A stretch of DNA of 64,000 nucleotides, from contig AP025040.1 in assembly GCA_036186865.1 (NCBI GenBank), positions 37,703,977-37,767,976 of the forward strand, written 5' to 3'. The notes under the pieces are model-generated. The model was given only the letters and a program-made list of their open reading frames with translations, was not told where the DNA came from and ran no database searches. Origin of the DNA: Eustoma russellianum (taxonomy: Eukaryota > Streptophyta > Magnoliopsida > Gentianales > Gentianaceae). Numbering within the stretch: position 1 is the stretch's first letter; each line of letters starts with the position of its first letter. The position numbers were made by a program, and so were the translations under genes. Positions 32,864 to 45,700 of this stretch are shown here, piece by piece.

Positions 32864-35663
32864 TGTTGGACCTGTATAGCACCACTAGAGGGGGGGGGTG
32901 AATAGTGGATTAGCGGAAATTACACTATAATTACCTTCAAAAACTTGTTTGAAGACCCCTTTGCCTCTTTAACCTCAGATTCTGAAAATTCCAGAAACAG
33001 TTCACCGTTTTGAGTGCTTTGGTTGAACCACTTATACACCTGTGCAAGCTCTCAAACTTGGCAGAGATCAAGTTTAGAATGTTTATAGTATGTCATAAAA
33101 ATTTCAGACAATTCCAAGCAAGTTAGCACGTTCAAATAAGCAAGATAAGGAAAGTGTGCAATTCTGGCAGTTCCAGGCAGAATGTTAGCTTAACTTCAAA
33201 CAATAATATCTCAAAATCTACCCGTGCTATTTTGATGAATCTTATGTCAAATTAAACCTCAAGATGTCTAGTTTAATTTGATATAAGGCTCACTCCAAGA
33301 TTCAAAGGATAGCCTATTCAAATTGCACAAGTTTGCACACTGGTCAGAATTGTTCACAGAATGTAGCAACAATTTTGTAAAGACGATTTGACTGAGCTAA
33401 ACTCCTCAGAATTTAGTGATTCTTGCGGCTACTGAAAGCTAACACATTGAAGTATAACATATCCAAAATTCATGCAATTCTAAGACTGTTTGCTTGATCA
33501 ATTATGCGTGCCAAGTTAGTGTAAATTTCAGGCAGAAAACAGTAAGTGCAGGAAATAAGTAAAGAACACAAGGAATTATCCTGGTTCGGTCAATGTGACC
33601 TACTCCAGTCCCAAGAGACACCTTCTCTTGGATTTCACTAATCACCAAACACCAAAGTCACCTTACAAAGCCAAAGGAAGAAGCTTTTCACCAACTTCTT
33701 CAAGAGGCTGCACCAAAACAGCAACTAGTTTCACCTTTGCACCTTTTCACCTTTTGATCACCTCTAAGGAGTAAGCTTTATACACCAGCTTCTCCCTTAC
33801 AATATGTAGTTTGAAAGGTGTTGAAATGACAAGAAATGAAGAACTATACAATCATAAAGACTTTACAAACGTGTTCTTCAAGAAAAGAAGAGAAGAATGG
33901 AGACAAAGAGCTAATTGACTTGCTTGCTTTCTTTTGCTTTCGTTGGTGTGCTCTTCTTCTTCAACCTTGGGAGCTATTTATAGCCAAGAGATCAGCCTTT
34001 AGGCTCCTCAATATAGCCGTTTGAAGTGTGGATAAAAGGAGAAAATTCAGCACCTTTTTAGCTATCCAAATGAGACTTATCTTTGGTTACTTTGAAATGG
34101 TCTTTCACCTTGACTTTTATCCCCTTATAGCCGTTGGAGATGAGATGGAAAACAGCTTCATTTGACCACTTAAAATCAGCTCCTAATCAGCAAATTTTAT
34201 CTCCTCATTTTGAATGATAAGTGGCCGTTGGAATGAGGTGAAAGATAGAGAGAAATCAGCTAGCCTTTGAGTTTGAATTGGTCTCCAATTTTGAACATAT
34301 AGACGTTGAGATGGAGCTTAAAATATAGAGAAAAATCAGCTTGACTTGGTCTCCATATAGCCGTTGTATATAGCTTCAAATTTGAGAGACTTTTGCTTCA
34401 ACTTTGCTACATTGTAGGACTTGCTTTTTGTCACTCATCATAATCTGAATTTTTAATCATATACCATACGAAAATATTGCTCCATTTTTGACCAAAATAG
34501 CCGTTGTAATCATCACAAGAATAGCCAAGAATAATCATCTTAAAATCAGCACCAAAATAGGAATTAACTCAACTTGTCTTGACTTGTTCAAAAGCTTGAA
34601 GTTTTGTGCGCCATTATCCTTCCATATGCGTGTGCACACATATAATATATAGTCTTTTATGTCTTCAACATGTAGCATAGAAAACCATATGAAGAATACC
34701 AAGAATTCCAAGAAAACCATAGATGTGATAACCATAATATAAGAATTCCATTTGATAGCATGCTGCCCGTTTCCATAAAAATAGGGCACGTACCATATGT
34801 GACATAAACACATATAAACATCATATAAGCAATATATAACATGTTGGAAGACCCATTGGCAAGTGAAAAGACCAGAATACCCCTTAGCACAAAAATAGGA
34901 ACTTTGTCCTAGGATGAACCTGGACATGGTGCTGCTCCAGATACATTTTTGCCATGATGTGACATGACTTAAAAATGTGTCAAATGATCATATAAATCCG
35001 TTGGAAGAAGACCAAATAAGAATGAGAAGTCCAAATGGTGAAATTACCAAAATAACCCTTATATAGGTCAATAAGCTTCATCACCGGGTCAACTCAGTTT
35101 TAACCGTGCCAAGCATGCTCTTCCTCAGCCAATTAGATTCTAAATTGAATAAGGATCAAGTGGGCTTTTGAATCACTCAATTTGGAGTTCATTTGCTCAA
35201 GATATGAACCAAAACCTGCAATAGAACACTAAACCGAACAATTTGCCTTATATTGTAAGTCATGTGACTTCAAGGCTTGGTTAGTTCATATAATAAACAT
35301 GTATTGACATATATATCATACAAGATCAGTTTGAACAACATGTATTGGCATATATAATCTAAGATTAGTTTGAACATGTCTTGATTAAGATATGTGATTG
35401 AATTGGCCAAGTTCAATCTCATCATCTTAATCAAACTTGTTCAATCTTGATTCAATCAATCAATTTCACATTTAGCTCATAAGTTCATGTCTTGCACAAT
35501 CAATTTCATATGTAAACGTTACACATATATATATCACATATGCATTTTCTAATCACAACAATTACACATATGCACACATATACATTTTGCACAACAATTA
35601 CAACAATTACACATATGCACACATATACATTTTGCAATCACTCAAACATAATATATCACAACA
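32864..35663 (-). repeat. E2 3' LTR, 2800 bp
   Basis: TGTTGGACCTG on the + strand to TATCACAACA. It contains the inverse TATA box (CTATTTATAGCC near 33971) and MSA-like motifs, two of them perfect (34128-34138 and 34222-34232). It keeps 22 bases near 34613-34634 that are missing from the 5' LTR. Confidence 0.96.
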
Positions 35664-35920
35664 ATCTCCCCCTTTTGATGATTTGCAAAATTACCCCACA
35701 TATGTGTATATTAAGCATTTAAATCAAGTGTGCATTTAAATCAAGTGTGCACCAAGTGTTGTAATCTGTGTAATCAAGTAAGCATCTAAATCAAGTGTAA
35801 GCTGCTCCCCCTTAATGTGTTATCTCCCCCTTAACATGATATCTATCTTTTCCTTAACATGATATATATACACATTTATTTCTCCCCCTTAATTTTGTAA
35901 ATTATGCAAAAGACTGTTAT
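35664..35920 (-). other. E2 3' internal region and polypurine tract
   Basis: Non-coding. On the + strand ATCTCCCCCTTTT (35664-35676) is the polypurine tract next to the LTR, and further CTCCCCCTTAA blocks occur near 35815, 35825 and 35882. The region lacks the clean 76-bp duplication of E1 and has its own short direct repeats (ATTTAAATCAAGTGTGC near 35720). Confidence 0.8.
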
Positions 35921-36982
35921 TCAGGTGTAAGCAATTAATCCAAGTCTTGCACGTAAACTCTCAAAGATAGCTTGATTAAGGGGTTTAGTGAATATGTCAG
36001 CTACTTGTTGATCAGTTCTAACATGTTCAATGTGTATATGTCCAAGATTAACATGATCACGGAGAAAATGATAACGTACTTCTATATGCTTTGCCTTAGA
36101 GTGTAGTACAGGGTTTTTAGACAAATTTATAGCACTTGTACTATCACAATAGATGGGGATATTATTTACTTGTATTTCAAAGTCTGAAAGTTGTTGTTTA
36201 ATCCATAATAGTTGAGTACAACATAGACTTAAAGCCATATATTCTGCTTCAGTAGTAGAAAGTGCAACACTAGATTGTTTCTTTGAAAACCAAGATATTA
36301 GTGAGTTTCCTAGGAATTGACATGTTCCACTAGTGCTCTTTCTATCTACTCTACATCCACCATAATCTGCATCTGAATATGCATGTAAACTTAGACTAGA
36401 TTGTCTATCATACCATAAGCCTAATGTTGGTGTATGTTGAAGATATCTAAATATTCTTTTTACAGCTTTAAAGTGTGACAACTTAGGCATACTTTGAAAT
36501 CTTGCACACATACATACTGCAAACATAATATCAGGTCTACTAGCAGTTAGATATAGCAATGAACCAATCATAGACCTATATAGTTTTTCATCAAATGCAA
36601 CACCATTTTCATCTTTGTCTAATTTTGTTGAAGTACACATTGGTGTTGGAGATGGTTTCAAGTTTTCAAAGTTGAATTTCTTTATCATATCTCTTATGTA
36701 CTTGGCTTGATTGATATGTATACCACTTGATGTTTGTTTTATTTGCAAGCCTAAGAAATAGTTTAATTCACCAACCATAGACATTTCAAACTCAGATTTC
36801 ATACAATTTTCAAAGTCTTTTACTAAGTTAGGATTAGTTGAACCAAAGATTATGTCATCTACATATATTTGTATTACAAGCAAATCTTTGTCTTTCTTTT
36901 TCAAGAATAAGGTACTATCTATGGTTCCTCTTTGAAAGTTGTTACTTAGTAAAAAAGTTGGCAAATCTTTCATACCATGCAC
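35921..36982 (-). pseudogene. pol: E2 Pol C-terminal part: RT remainder and RNase H
   Basis: About 350 codons in a frame different from the upstream part. It carries the catalytic box YVDDIIFGS, the RT thumb, and RNase H (SDADYGG, then STTEAEYMAL and YCDSTSAINL). At protein level it is almost identical to E1 pol. It is separated from the upstream frame by one extra T in a T run (six against five in E1, near 36950). Without the frameshift it would be contiguous with the upstream fusion. Confidence 0.93.
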
Positions 36983-39053
36983 GGGGGGCTTGTTTCAAAC
37001 CATATAAGGCTTTCTTAAGTTTATATACATGATCAGGGTTCTTTGGATCTTCAAAGCCTGGTGGTTGTTTAACAAAAACTTCTTCTTGGATATAGCCATT
37101 TAAGAATGCACTCTTAACATCCATTTGGAATAATTTGATGTTATTATAACATGCAAAAGCTAATAAGAGGCGTATGGATTCTAATCTTGCTACGGGGGCA
37201 AATGTTTCATCGTAATCAATACCCTCTTCTTGATTATATCCTTGAGCTACAAGTCTTGCTTTATTTCTTACTACAACCCCTTGTTCATTCATTTTGTTCC
37301 TAAACACCCATTTAGTTCCAATGATTGATTTATCCTCGGGTTTAGGTACTAAATCCCACACATTGTTTCTTTCAAATTGGTTTAACTCTTCATGCATTGC
37401 ATCTATCCAATATGCATCATTTAAGGCATCATTCACATTCTTAGGTTCAATTTGGGATATAAGTGCATGCCATTGATCATATTCATTAGGATCTATTTGC
37501 CTACGTGTTCTAACCCCTTGATTTACATCTCCTATGATAAGTTCTTGAGGATGCTTTTGTTTATCTCTTATTTGCCACCAATTACTTGGTTGTGCATCTT
37601 CAATAGGTTCATAATGTTCAATAGGTTGGTTAGGCACATTTTCTTCATTATGTTCTTGTGTAGGGGGAGTTTGAACTTCATGCATTTCAAGAGTTTGATT
37701 TGGTGTTTCAACTTGTTCATTTGTAGGTGGTAGGATAAGTTCATCTTCATCATGAAGTATTTGATCATTTGGTACATAGATTTCATGTTGATTACTTGTT
37801 TGGAGATATGCATTTTCATTGAACTTTACATGTATAGATTCAACTATCTTTCTTGTTTGTGCATTATAACATCTATATGCTTTAGAGTTCATTGAATATC
37901 CCACAAATATATGTTCATCAGACTTAGGATCAAACTTATCTAAGTTATCTTTTGTGTTCAATACAAAGCATTTACAACCAAAGACTCTTAAATAGTTTAC
38001 TTTTGGGAGTCGTCCATTTAAGATTTCAAATGGTGTTTTGTTCAATTTCTTTCTTATTGATAGTCTGTTGATCATATAACTTGATGTGTTTACTGCTTCA
38101 GCCCATAAGAATTTAGGTACTTTGTTTTCTACCATCATTGTTCTTGCTACTTCTTGAATAGTCCTATTCTTTCTTTCAACTACACCATTAAGTTGAGGAG
38201 TTCTTGGTGGGGAGAATTCATGTTTTATACCCTTTTCATTACAAAATTTGATTAATTCACTATTTTTAAACTCACCACCTCTATCACTCCTTATCTTAAT
38301 AACATGTGATTCATGTTCATTTTCAAGTTGTCTAATTAGATTAGCTATAGATGATGCACTTTCATCTTTTGAAGCAAGAAACAATGTCCAAGTATATCTT
38401 GAGAAATCATCAACTATTACACATACATAATAACTTCCACCTAAGCTTCTTGTTCTACATGGACCAAATAAGTCTATATGCAAGAGTTCTAGTATTCTTG
38501 ATGTTGTGAACTCAGTTTTAGGCTTAAGGGATTCTCTAACATGTTTGCCTTTGATACAAGATTCACATAGTTGAAAATCATTCAAGTTAAGTTTAGGCAA
38601 TCCTTTAACAAGACTTTTAGCGTGTAGTTTTTCTAAGGTTGATATACCTATGTGTCCTAAACGTCTATGCCAAAGATTGGGATCAGATTCATGTGAAACA
38701 AGACATTTCCACATATCCTTTGCACTTGAACAAGAAGAGACATAGGCAGATTCACTCCTACTTAAGCCATTCAACAATAATTGCATTGCTTTAGCATTAA
38801 GACTCATTTTCTTTTTATCTTCATCACTCCAATCTTTTCTATATTTCTCAACTACTTGTGATAAGCCTTCAATTATAACATGCTTAGTAGGCACATAAGG
38901 TCCATCTTCAATGATAGACCACAAGTCTATGTCAATAGCCATTAAGAACAATTTCATCCTTAGTTTCCAATGACTAAAGTTTTCTCCATCAAAAAGAGGT
39001 GGTCTTTGTGTGGACATGCCTTCTAATTCTATTTTCATGTGTGACTTAGACAT
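36942..39053 (-). pseudogene. gag-pol: E2 fused Gag N-terminus, integrase and RT N-terminus
   Basis: A 703-codon frame. About the first 117 residues are Gag (start MSKSHMKIELEG as in E1). They then pass directly, at KCL, into the GAG-pre-integrase region (VSHESDPNLWHRRLGHIG), the integrase core with its DDE residues, and the first half of RT, ending in a frameshift at RFANF. The rest of Gag with the zinc knuckle, and the protease, are missing: 2279 bases relative to E1. The join falls in a 10-bp sequence present at both parental sites and keeps the frame. The product would lack particle-forming and protease functions. Confidence 0.93.
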
Positions 39054-39219
39054 GCTTCTTAGTGTGTGAGAAAACGTTTAAAACACTTATAAGAAGGAAA
39101 GAAAGTGTCACCTTGTTGTAGATACCAAATATGAAGAATATAAGACAACCAGAAAATTTCCAGCAACTTTGCAACTTGGAGTGTAGACTGTTTTCAGCTC
39201 AAATCAGAATATGGTGCTC

Positions 39220-39237
39220 AACCAGGCTCTGATACCA
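39220..39237 (-). other. E2 primer-binding site (tRNA-Met)
   Basis: On the element strand TGGTATCAGAGCCTGGTT, one mismatch from the E1 site in the last six bases; the core TGGTATCAGAGC is intact. Confidence 0.93.
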
Positions 39238-39239
39238 AT

Positions 39240-42016
39240 TGTTGGACCTGTATAGCACCACTAGAGGGGGGGGTGAATAGTGGATTAGCGGAAATTACAC
39301 TATAATTACCTTCAAAAACTTGTTTGAAGACCCCTTTGCCTCTTTAACCTCAGATTCTGAAAATTCCAGAAACAGTTCACCGTTTTGAGTGCTTTGGTTG
39401 AACCACTTATACACCTGTGCAAGCTCTCAAACTTGGCAGAGATCAAGTTTAGAATGTTTATAGTATGTCATAAAAATTTCAGACAATTCCAAGCAAGTTA
39501 GCACGTTCAAATAAGCAAGATAAGGAAAGTGTGCAATTCTGGCAGTTCCAGGCAGAATGTTAGCTTAACTTCAAACAATAATATCTCAAAATCTACCCGT
39601 GCTATTTTGATGAATCTTATGTCAAATTAAACCTCAAGATGTCTAGTTTAATTTGATATAAGGCTCACTCCAAGATTCAAAGGATAGCCTATTCAAATTG
39701 CACAAGTTTGCACACTGGTCAGAATTGTTCACAGAATGTAGCAACAATTTTGTAAAGACGATTTGACTGAGCTAAACTCCTCAGAATTTAGTGATTCTTG
39801 CGGCTACTGAAAGCTAACACATTGAAGTATAACATATCCAAAATTCATGCAATTCTAAGACTGTTTGCTTGATCAATTATGCGTGCCAAGTTAGTGTAAA
39901 TTTCAGGCAGAAAACAGTAAGTGCAGGAAATAAGTAAAGAACACAAGGAATTATCCTGGTTCGGTCAATGTGACCTACTCCAGTCCCAAGAGACACCTTC
40001 TCTTGGATTTCACTAATCACCAAACACCAAAGTCACCTTACAAAGCCAAAGGAAGAAGCTTTTCACCAACTTCTTCAAGAGGCTGCACCAAAACAGCAAC
40101 TAGTTTCACCTTTGCACCTTTTCACCTTTTGATCACCTCTAAGGAGTAAGCTTTATACACCAGCTTCTCCCTTACAATATGTAGTTTGAAAGGTGTTGAA
40201 ATGACAAGAAATGAAGAACTATACAATCATAAAGACTTTACAAACGTGTTCTTCAAGAAAAGAAGAGAAGAATGGAGACAAAGAGCTAATTGACTTGCTT
40301 GCTTTCTTTTGCTTTCGTTGGTGTGCTCTTCTTCTTCAACCTTGGGAGCTATTTATAGCCAAGAGATCAGCCTTTAGGCTCCTCAATATAGCCGTTTGAA
40401 GTGTGGATAAAAGGAGAAAATTCAGCACCTTTTTAGCTATCCAAATGAGACTTATCTTTGGTTACTTTGAAATGGTCTTTCACCTTGACTTTTATCCCCT
40501 TATAGCCGTTGGAGATGAGATGGAAAACAGCTTCATTTGACCACTTAAAATCAGCTCCTAATCAGCAAATTTTATCTCCTCATTTTGAATGATAAGTGGC
40601 CGTTGGAATGAGGTGAAAGATAGAGAGAAATCAGCTAGCCTTTGAGTTTGAATTGGTCTCCAATTTTGAACATATAGACGTTGAGATGGAGCTTAAAATA
40701 TAGAGAAAAATCAGCTTGACTTGGTCTCCATATAGCCGTTGTATATAGCTTCAAATTTGAGAGACTTTTGCTTCAACTTTGCTACATTGTAGGACTTGCT
40801 TTTTGTCACTCATCATAATCTGAATTTTTAATCATATACCATACGAAAATATTGCTCCATTTTTGACCAAAATAGCCGTTGTAATCATCACAAGAATAGC
40901 CAAGAATAATCATCTTAAAATCAGCACCAAAATAGGAATTAACTCAACTTGTCTTGACTTGTTCAAAAGCTTGAAGTTTTGTGCGCCCACACATATAATA
41001 TATAGTCTTTTATGTCTTCAACATGTAGCATAGAAAACCATATGAAGAATACCAAGAATTCCAAGAAAACCATAGATGTGATAACCATAATATAAGAATT
41101 CCATTTGATAGCATGCTGCCCGTTTCCATAAAAATAGGGCACGTACCATATGTGACATAAACACATATAAACATCATATAAGCAATATATAACATGTTGG
41201 AAGACCCATTGGCAAGTGAAAAGACCAGAATACCCCTTAGCACAAAAATAGGAACTTTGTCCTAGGATGAACCTGGACATGGTGCTGCTCCAGATACATT
41301 TTTGCCATGATGTGACATGACTTAAAAATGTGTCAAATGATCATATAAATCCGTTGGAAGAAGACCAAATAAGAATGAGAAGTCCAAATGGTGAAATTAC
41401 CAAAATAACCCTTATATAGGTCAATAAGCTTCATCACCGGGTCAACTCAGTTTTAACCGTGCCAAGCATGCTCTTCCTCAGCCAATTAGATTCTAAATTG
41501 AATAAGGATCAAGTGGGCTTTTGAATCACTCAATTTGGAGTTCATTTGCTCAAGATATGAACCAAAACCTGCAATAGAACACTAAACCGAACAATTTGCC
41601 TTATATTGTAAGTCATGTGACTTCAAGGCTTGGTTAGTTCATATAATAAACATGTATTGACATATATATCATACAAGATCAGTTTGAACAACATGTATTG
41701 GCATATATAATCTAAGATTAGTTTGAACATGTCTTGATTAAGATATGTGATTGAATTGGCCAAGTTCAATCTCATCATCTTAATCAAACTTGTTCAATCT
41801 TGATTCAATCAATCAATTTCACATTTAGCTCATAAGTTCATGTCTTGCACAATCAATTTCATATGTAAACGTTACACATATATATATCACATATGCATTT
41901 TCTAATCACAACAATTACACATATGCACACATATACATTTTGCACAACAATTACAACAATTACACATATGCACACATATACATTTTGCAATCACTCAAAC
42001 ATAATATATCACAACA
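39240..42016 (-). repeat. E2 5' LTR, 2777 bp
   Basis: Same ends as the 3' copy. By eye it differs by one fewer G in the G run near 39270 and a 22-bp deletion near 40987. The TATA box is near 40351 (inverse strand). Confidence 0.96.
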
Positions 42017-42021
42017 ACTTC

Positions 42022-42778
42022 CTCTTTCTTGAATTATCTCCTTATTTGCTCCAAATCTTCAATTATGACTCCATAATTCATTCCAATCATACCAATCTGA
42101 TTTATGCCATTCTAGAAGGTTTCTCAATTGCAATTGTTGAGGCTAGGCGGCTGCCCCTCTCTTCAAGAAAGCCGAAAACCCTAAGTTGCACAATTGGGCT
42201 TGTTTTGGACTTCTTTCTTGCAGCTCTTGTATCTATTTTTGTGGACCGATTTTGACAAAACCCAAAACATGAAAGATGCTCCAAATTAAGTCTACTTCAA
42301 GGTCCAGCTGGTTCCATGCACTCCCATTCTCGTTTGAAAGCCCAAAATCACAAAACAGCCTTGTATGGACAAGCTTGGTCCAAATCTGAGAAGCCCTCCT
42401 TTCCAAAGCTCAAGACGTTTGATCCAAGACTTGTAACACCTACAAAACACACTCGTACACCAAACATAAGTATTCTAAACAAACTTTAAAAGAAGCAAAC
42501 GAAAAGACAACTAAAAGCCACAGAAACGGCACCCACAAGCGGACTGACTATCATTGGATAATCAGTTCTTAAGCTCAACAATGAGCACCCATTTAGGAGG
42601 AACATCCATTGGTTCATCTTGCACATGTTTGGTTAGGAAGGAGCCAACATCAAAACCAAGTTGGAAACCAAGGTGAAGACAATCAGTCCTCTTGGTTTGG
42701 CTCCTTGTCAAAGGCCCCTTATGGTTAAGGGCACCTTGTGCAAGCTCCTCATTAGGGGGCTGTTCCTCAGCCTCATCA
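42022..42778 (-). repeat. E3 3' LTR, proximal piece including pol tail
   Basis: Continues the E3 3' LTR after E2 and ends (element-strand start TGATGAGG) at 42778. The last 71 residues of the E3 polyprotein are encoded here. The polypurine tract (ATCCCCCCCTCC on the + strand, 42779-42790) follows. Confidence 0.95.
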
Positions 42779-45700
42779 ATCCCCCCCTCCTCAAAAGGAT
42801 TCGCCCTCGAATCATCAAGATAAAAATGCTCAAAAGGGGAAAGATCACTTACATTGAAGGTGTTGGAAACTGAACCATACCTGTCTGGAGGAAGATCAAG
42901 CACGTAAGCATTTGGACCAACCTTTTGAATGACCTTAAAAGGTCCATCTCCTCTAGGCATAAGCTTGGACTTCCTCTCCTTAGGAAACCGTTCCTTCCTT
43001 AAATGCAACCAAACAAGATCTCCAGGATAAAACACAACATCTTTTCTATGCTTGTTAGCTTGTTTGGCATACTGTTTATTCTTTCTTTCAAGTTGGAGTT
43101 TAACCTTTTCATGCAACTTTTTGATCATTTCAGCTCGTTGTTTACCATCCATGCTAGTACGCTCATCAATTGGAATAGGCAACAAATCAAGTGGGGAGTG
43201 GGGTAGAAAGCCATAGACAACTTCAAAAGGGGAATACAAAGACCCACTATGAACAGCCCTATTGTAAGCAAACTCAATATGTGGTAAACATTCTTCCCAA
43301 TTTTTTAGATTGCTTTGGATTAAAGCACGCAACATTTGTGACAAGGTCCGATTTACCACCTCAGTTTGGCCATCTGTTTGTGGATGTGCAGTTGTAGAAA
43401 ACAAAAGCTTAGTTCCCAACTTGCTCCAAAGCACACGCCAAAAATGACTCAAGAATTTACTGTCCCTATCACTAACAATTGTTTTAGGCATGCCATGCAG
43501 TCGAACAACTTCTTTAAAGAACAGATTTGCAATGTAAGAAGCATCATCTACTTTGTGACAAGCAATAAAGTGTGCCATCTTAGAGAATCTGTCTACCACA
43601 ACAAAGACACTATCTCTACTACCTTTTGATCTAGGTAAGCCAAGAACAAAGTCCATAGAAATGTCCTCCCAAGGTGCACTAGGTACGTCCAAGGGTGTGT
43701 ACAAACCATGAGGTTGTGTTTTCGACTTAGCTTGCCTACAAGTGATGCAACTACTACAAGCCTTTGCAACATCTGATTTCATGTGAGGCCAAAAGAAATG
43801 TTCCTTTAAAGTTTCTAAAGTTTTAAAAACTCCAAAGTGTCCCATTAACCCGCCCCCATGTGCTTCCTTAACCAACAATTCACGCATTGATCCCTTAGGA
43901 ATGCATAATCGTTTCTCCTTAAACAAATAGCCATCATGCAAATAAAATTTACCAAAAGGAGAATCAACACATGCATCATAAATGGAAGCAAAATCAGAAT
44001 CATCCTTATACAATTCCTTAACAAATTCAAAGCCAAGCAAGTGTGAAGACAACTTAGTAATCAAAGTATACCTTCTAGACAAAGCATCAGCAACTATGTT
44101 ATCTTTTCCTTGCTTATACTTAATGACATAAGGAAATTGCTCAATAAACTCAACCCACTTTGCATGCCTCTTATTCAGTTTTCCTTGACTCTTAAGGTAC
44201 TTCAAACTTTCATGATCAGTATGAATGACAAACTCTTTGGGTTGCAAGTAGTGTTGCCAAGTTTGTAAGGACCTTACCAAAGCATACAACTCCTTATCAT
44301 AAGTAGGATAGTTCAATGCAGCACCTTTCAACTTTTCACTAAAATAAGCAATAGGATGCTTACCTTGGGTTAGAACAGCTCCAATTCCTACGCCACTTGC
44401 ATCACACTCTATCTCAAATGTATCATCAAAGTTTGGCAACTTCAAGATAGGTGCTGTAGTGAGACGTCTTTTAAGCTCATCAAACGCCCTTTGTTGGGCT
44501 TCCCCCCAATGGAATCCAACCTCCTTCTTGACTATCTCATTCAATGGTGCGGCTACGGTTGAAAAGTCCTTGACAAACCGCCTATAAAAACCTGCCAAAC
44601 CATGAAAGCTCCTCACTTCTCCCACACTCTTTGGTGTAGGCCATTCGAGGATGGATTTCACCTTGTCTTGATCCATTTCAATCCCTGCAGAACTGATTAC
44701 AAAACCAAGAAAAACAACTTTGTCCAAACAAAAAGAACATTTCTTAAAGTTAGCATAAAGTTTTTCTTTTCTTAGCTTTTCAAAAACAGCTCTTATGTGA
44801 TCTAAATGCTCTTCTAAGGTTTTAGAATAGATCAAGATGTCATCAAAATAAACCACAACAAACTTCCCAATAAAAGCTCTCAAAACTTCATTCATTAGTC
44901 TCATGAATGTACTAGGTGCATTAATTAACCCAAAAGGCATAACTAACCATTCATACAATCCAAATTTAGTTTTAAAAGCTGTTTTCCATTCATCACCCTC
45001 TCTTATCCTCACTTGAAAATAACCACTTTTCAAATCAATTTTCGTATACCATTGTGAACCATGCAACATATCAAGCATATCATCAAGTCTAGGAATGGGA
45101 TACCTATACTTTACAGTGATTTTGTTGATGGCCCTACAATCTGTACACATCCTCCAAGTGCCATCTTTTTTTGGAACAAGGATGACTGGCACTGCACTTG
45201 GACTCATACTTTCCCTTACCTTCTCCTTGGCCAAGAGATCCTCCACTTGCCTTTGTATCTCCTTTGTTTCCTCCGGATTGGCTCTATAAGCTGGCCTATT
45301 AGGTAGGACAGCCCCTGGAATAAAGTCAATGTGGTGCTCAATCCCTCTTAAAGGTGGCAACCCATGTGGTTCCTCCTCGGGAAACAAATCTGCAAATTCT
45401 TCCAACAAAGAAACAACACCACTAGGCAAGGTAGATGGTAAGTCATTCTTAGAAAACAAGCATGCAACACTATCTTTGTAAAGCATCACCAAAACAGTTT
45501 TATTATCATACAATGCATGTGTAACTTCACGAGATTTTGCAAAGAAAGCATGCTTCTTAGGTGGACGTGAAATTTGTGGGGTGGATGCTTGTGAAAGTGT
45601 TTGAACCGTGGGTGAGGGTGGACTGATTTGGGCCGTGGGTTGTGTACCCTTGGCCGAGGAGTTTGTGGCCTCCAAAAGGCTTCTTCTCTCCTTTTTAAGA

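Larger units (their letters stand above)
32864..42016 (-). mobile_element. E2: Ty1/copia element with internally deleted coding region
   Basis: Same family as E1. It is bounded by long LTRs (32864-35663 and 39240-42016) and flanked by ACTTC (32859-32863 and 42017-42021). The unoccupied site exists in the partner E3 LTR at about 49380-49390 (TTGGTAACTTCCTCTTT). Most of gag and the protease are deleted and one frameshift breaks RT, so E2 cannot move alone. The LTR pair differs by a 22-bp gap and a G-run length difference only, as far as I can see. Confidence 0.97.
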
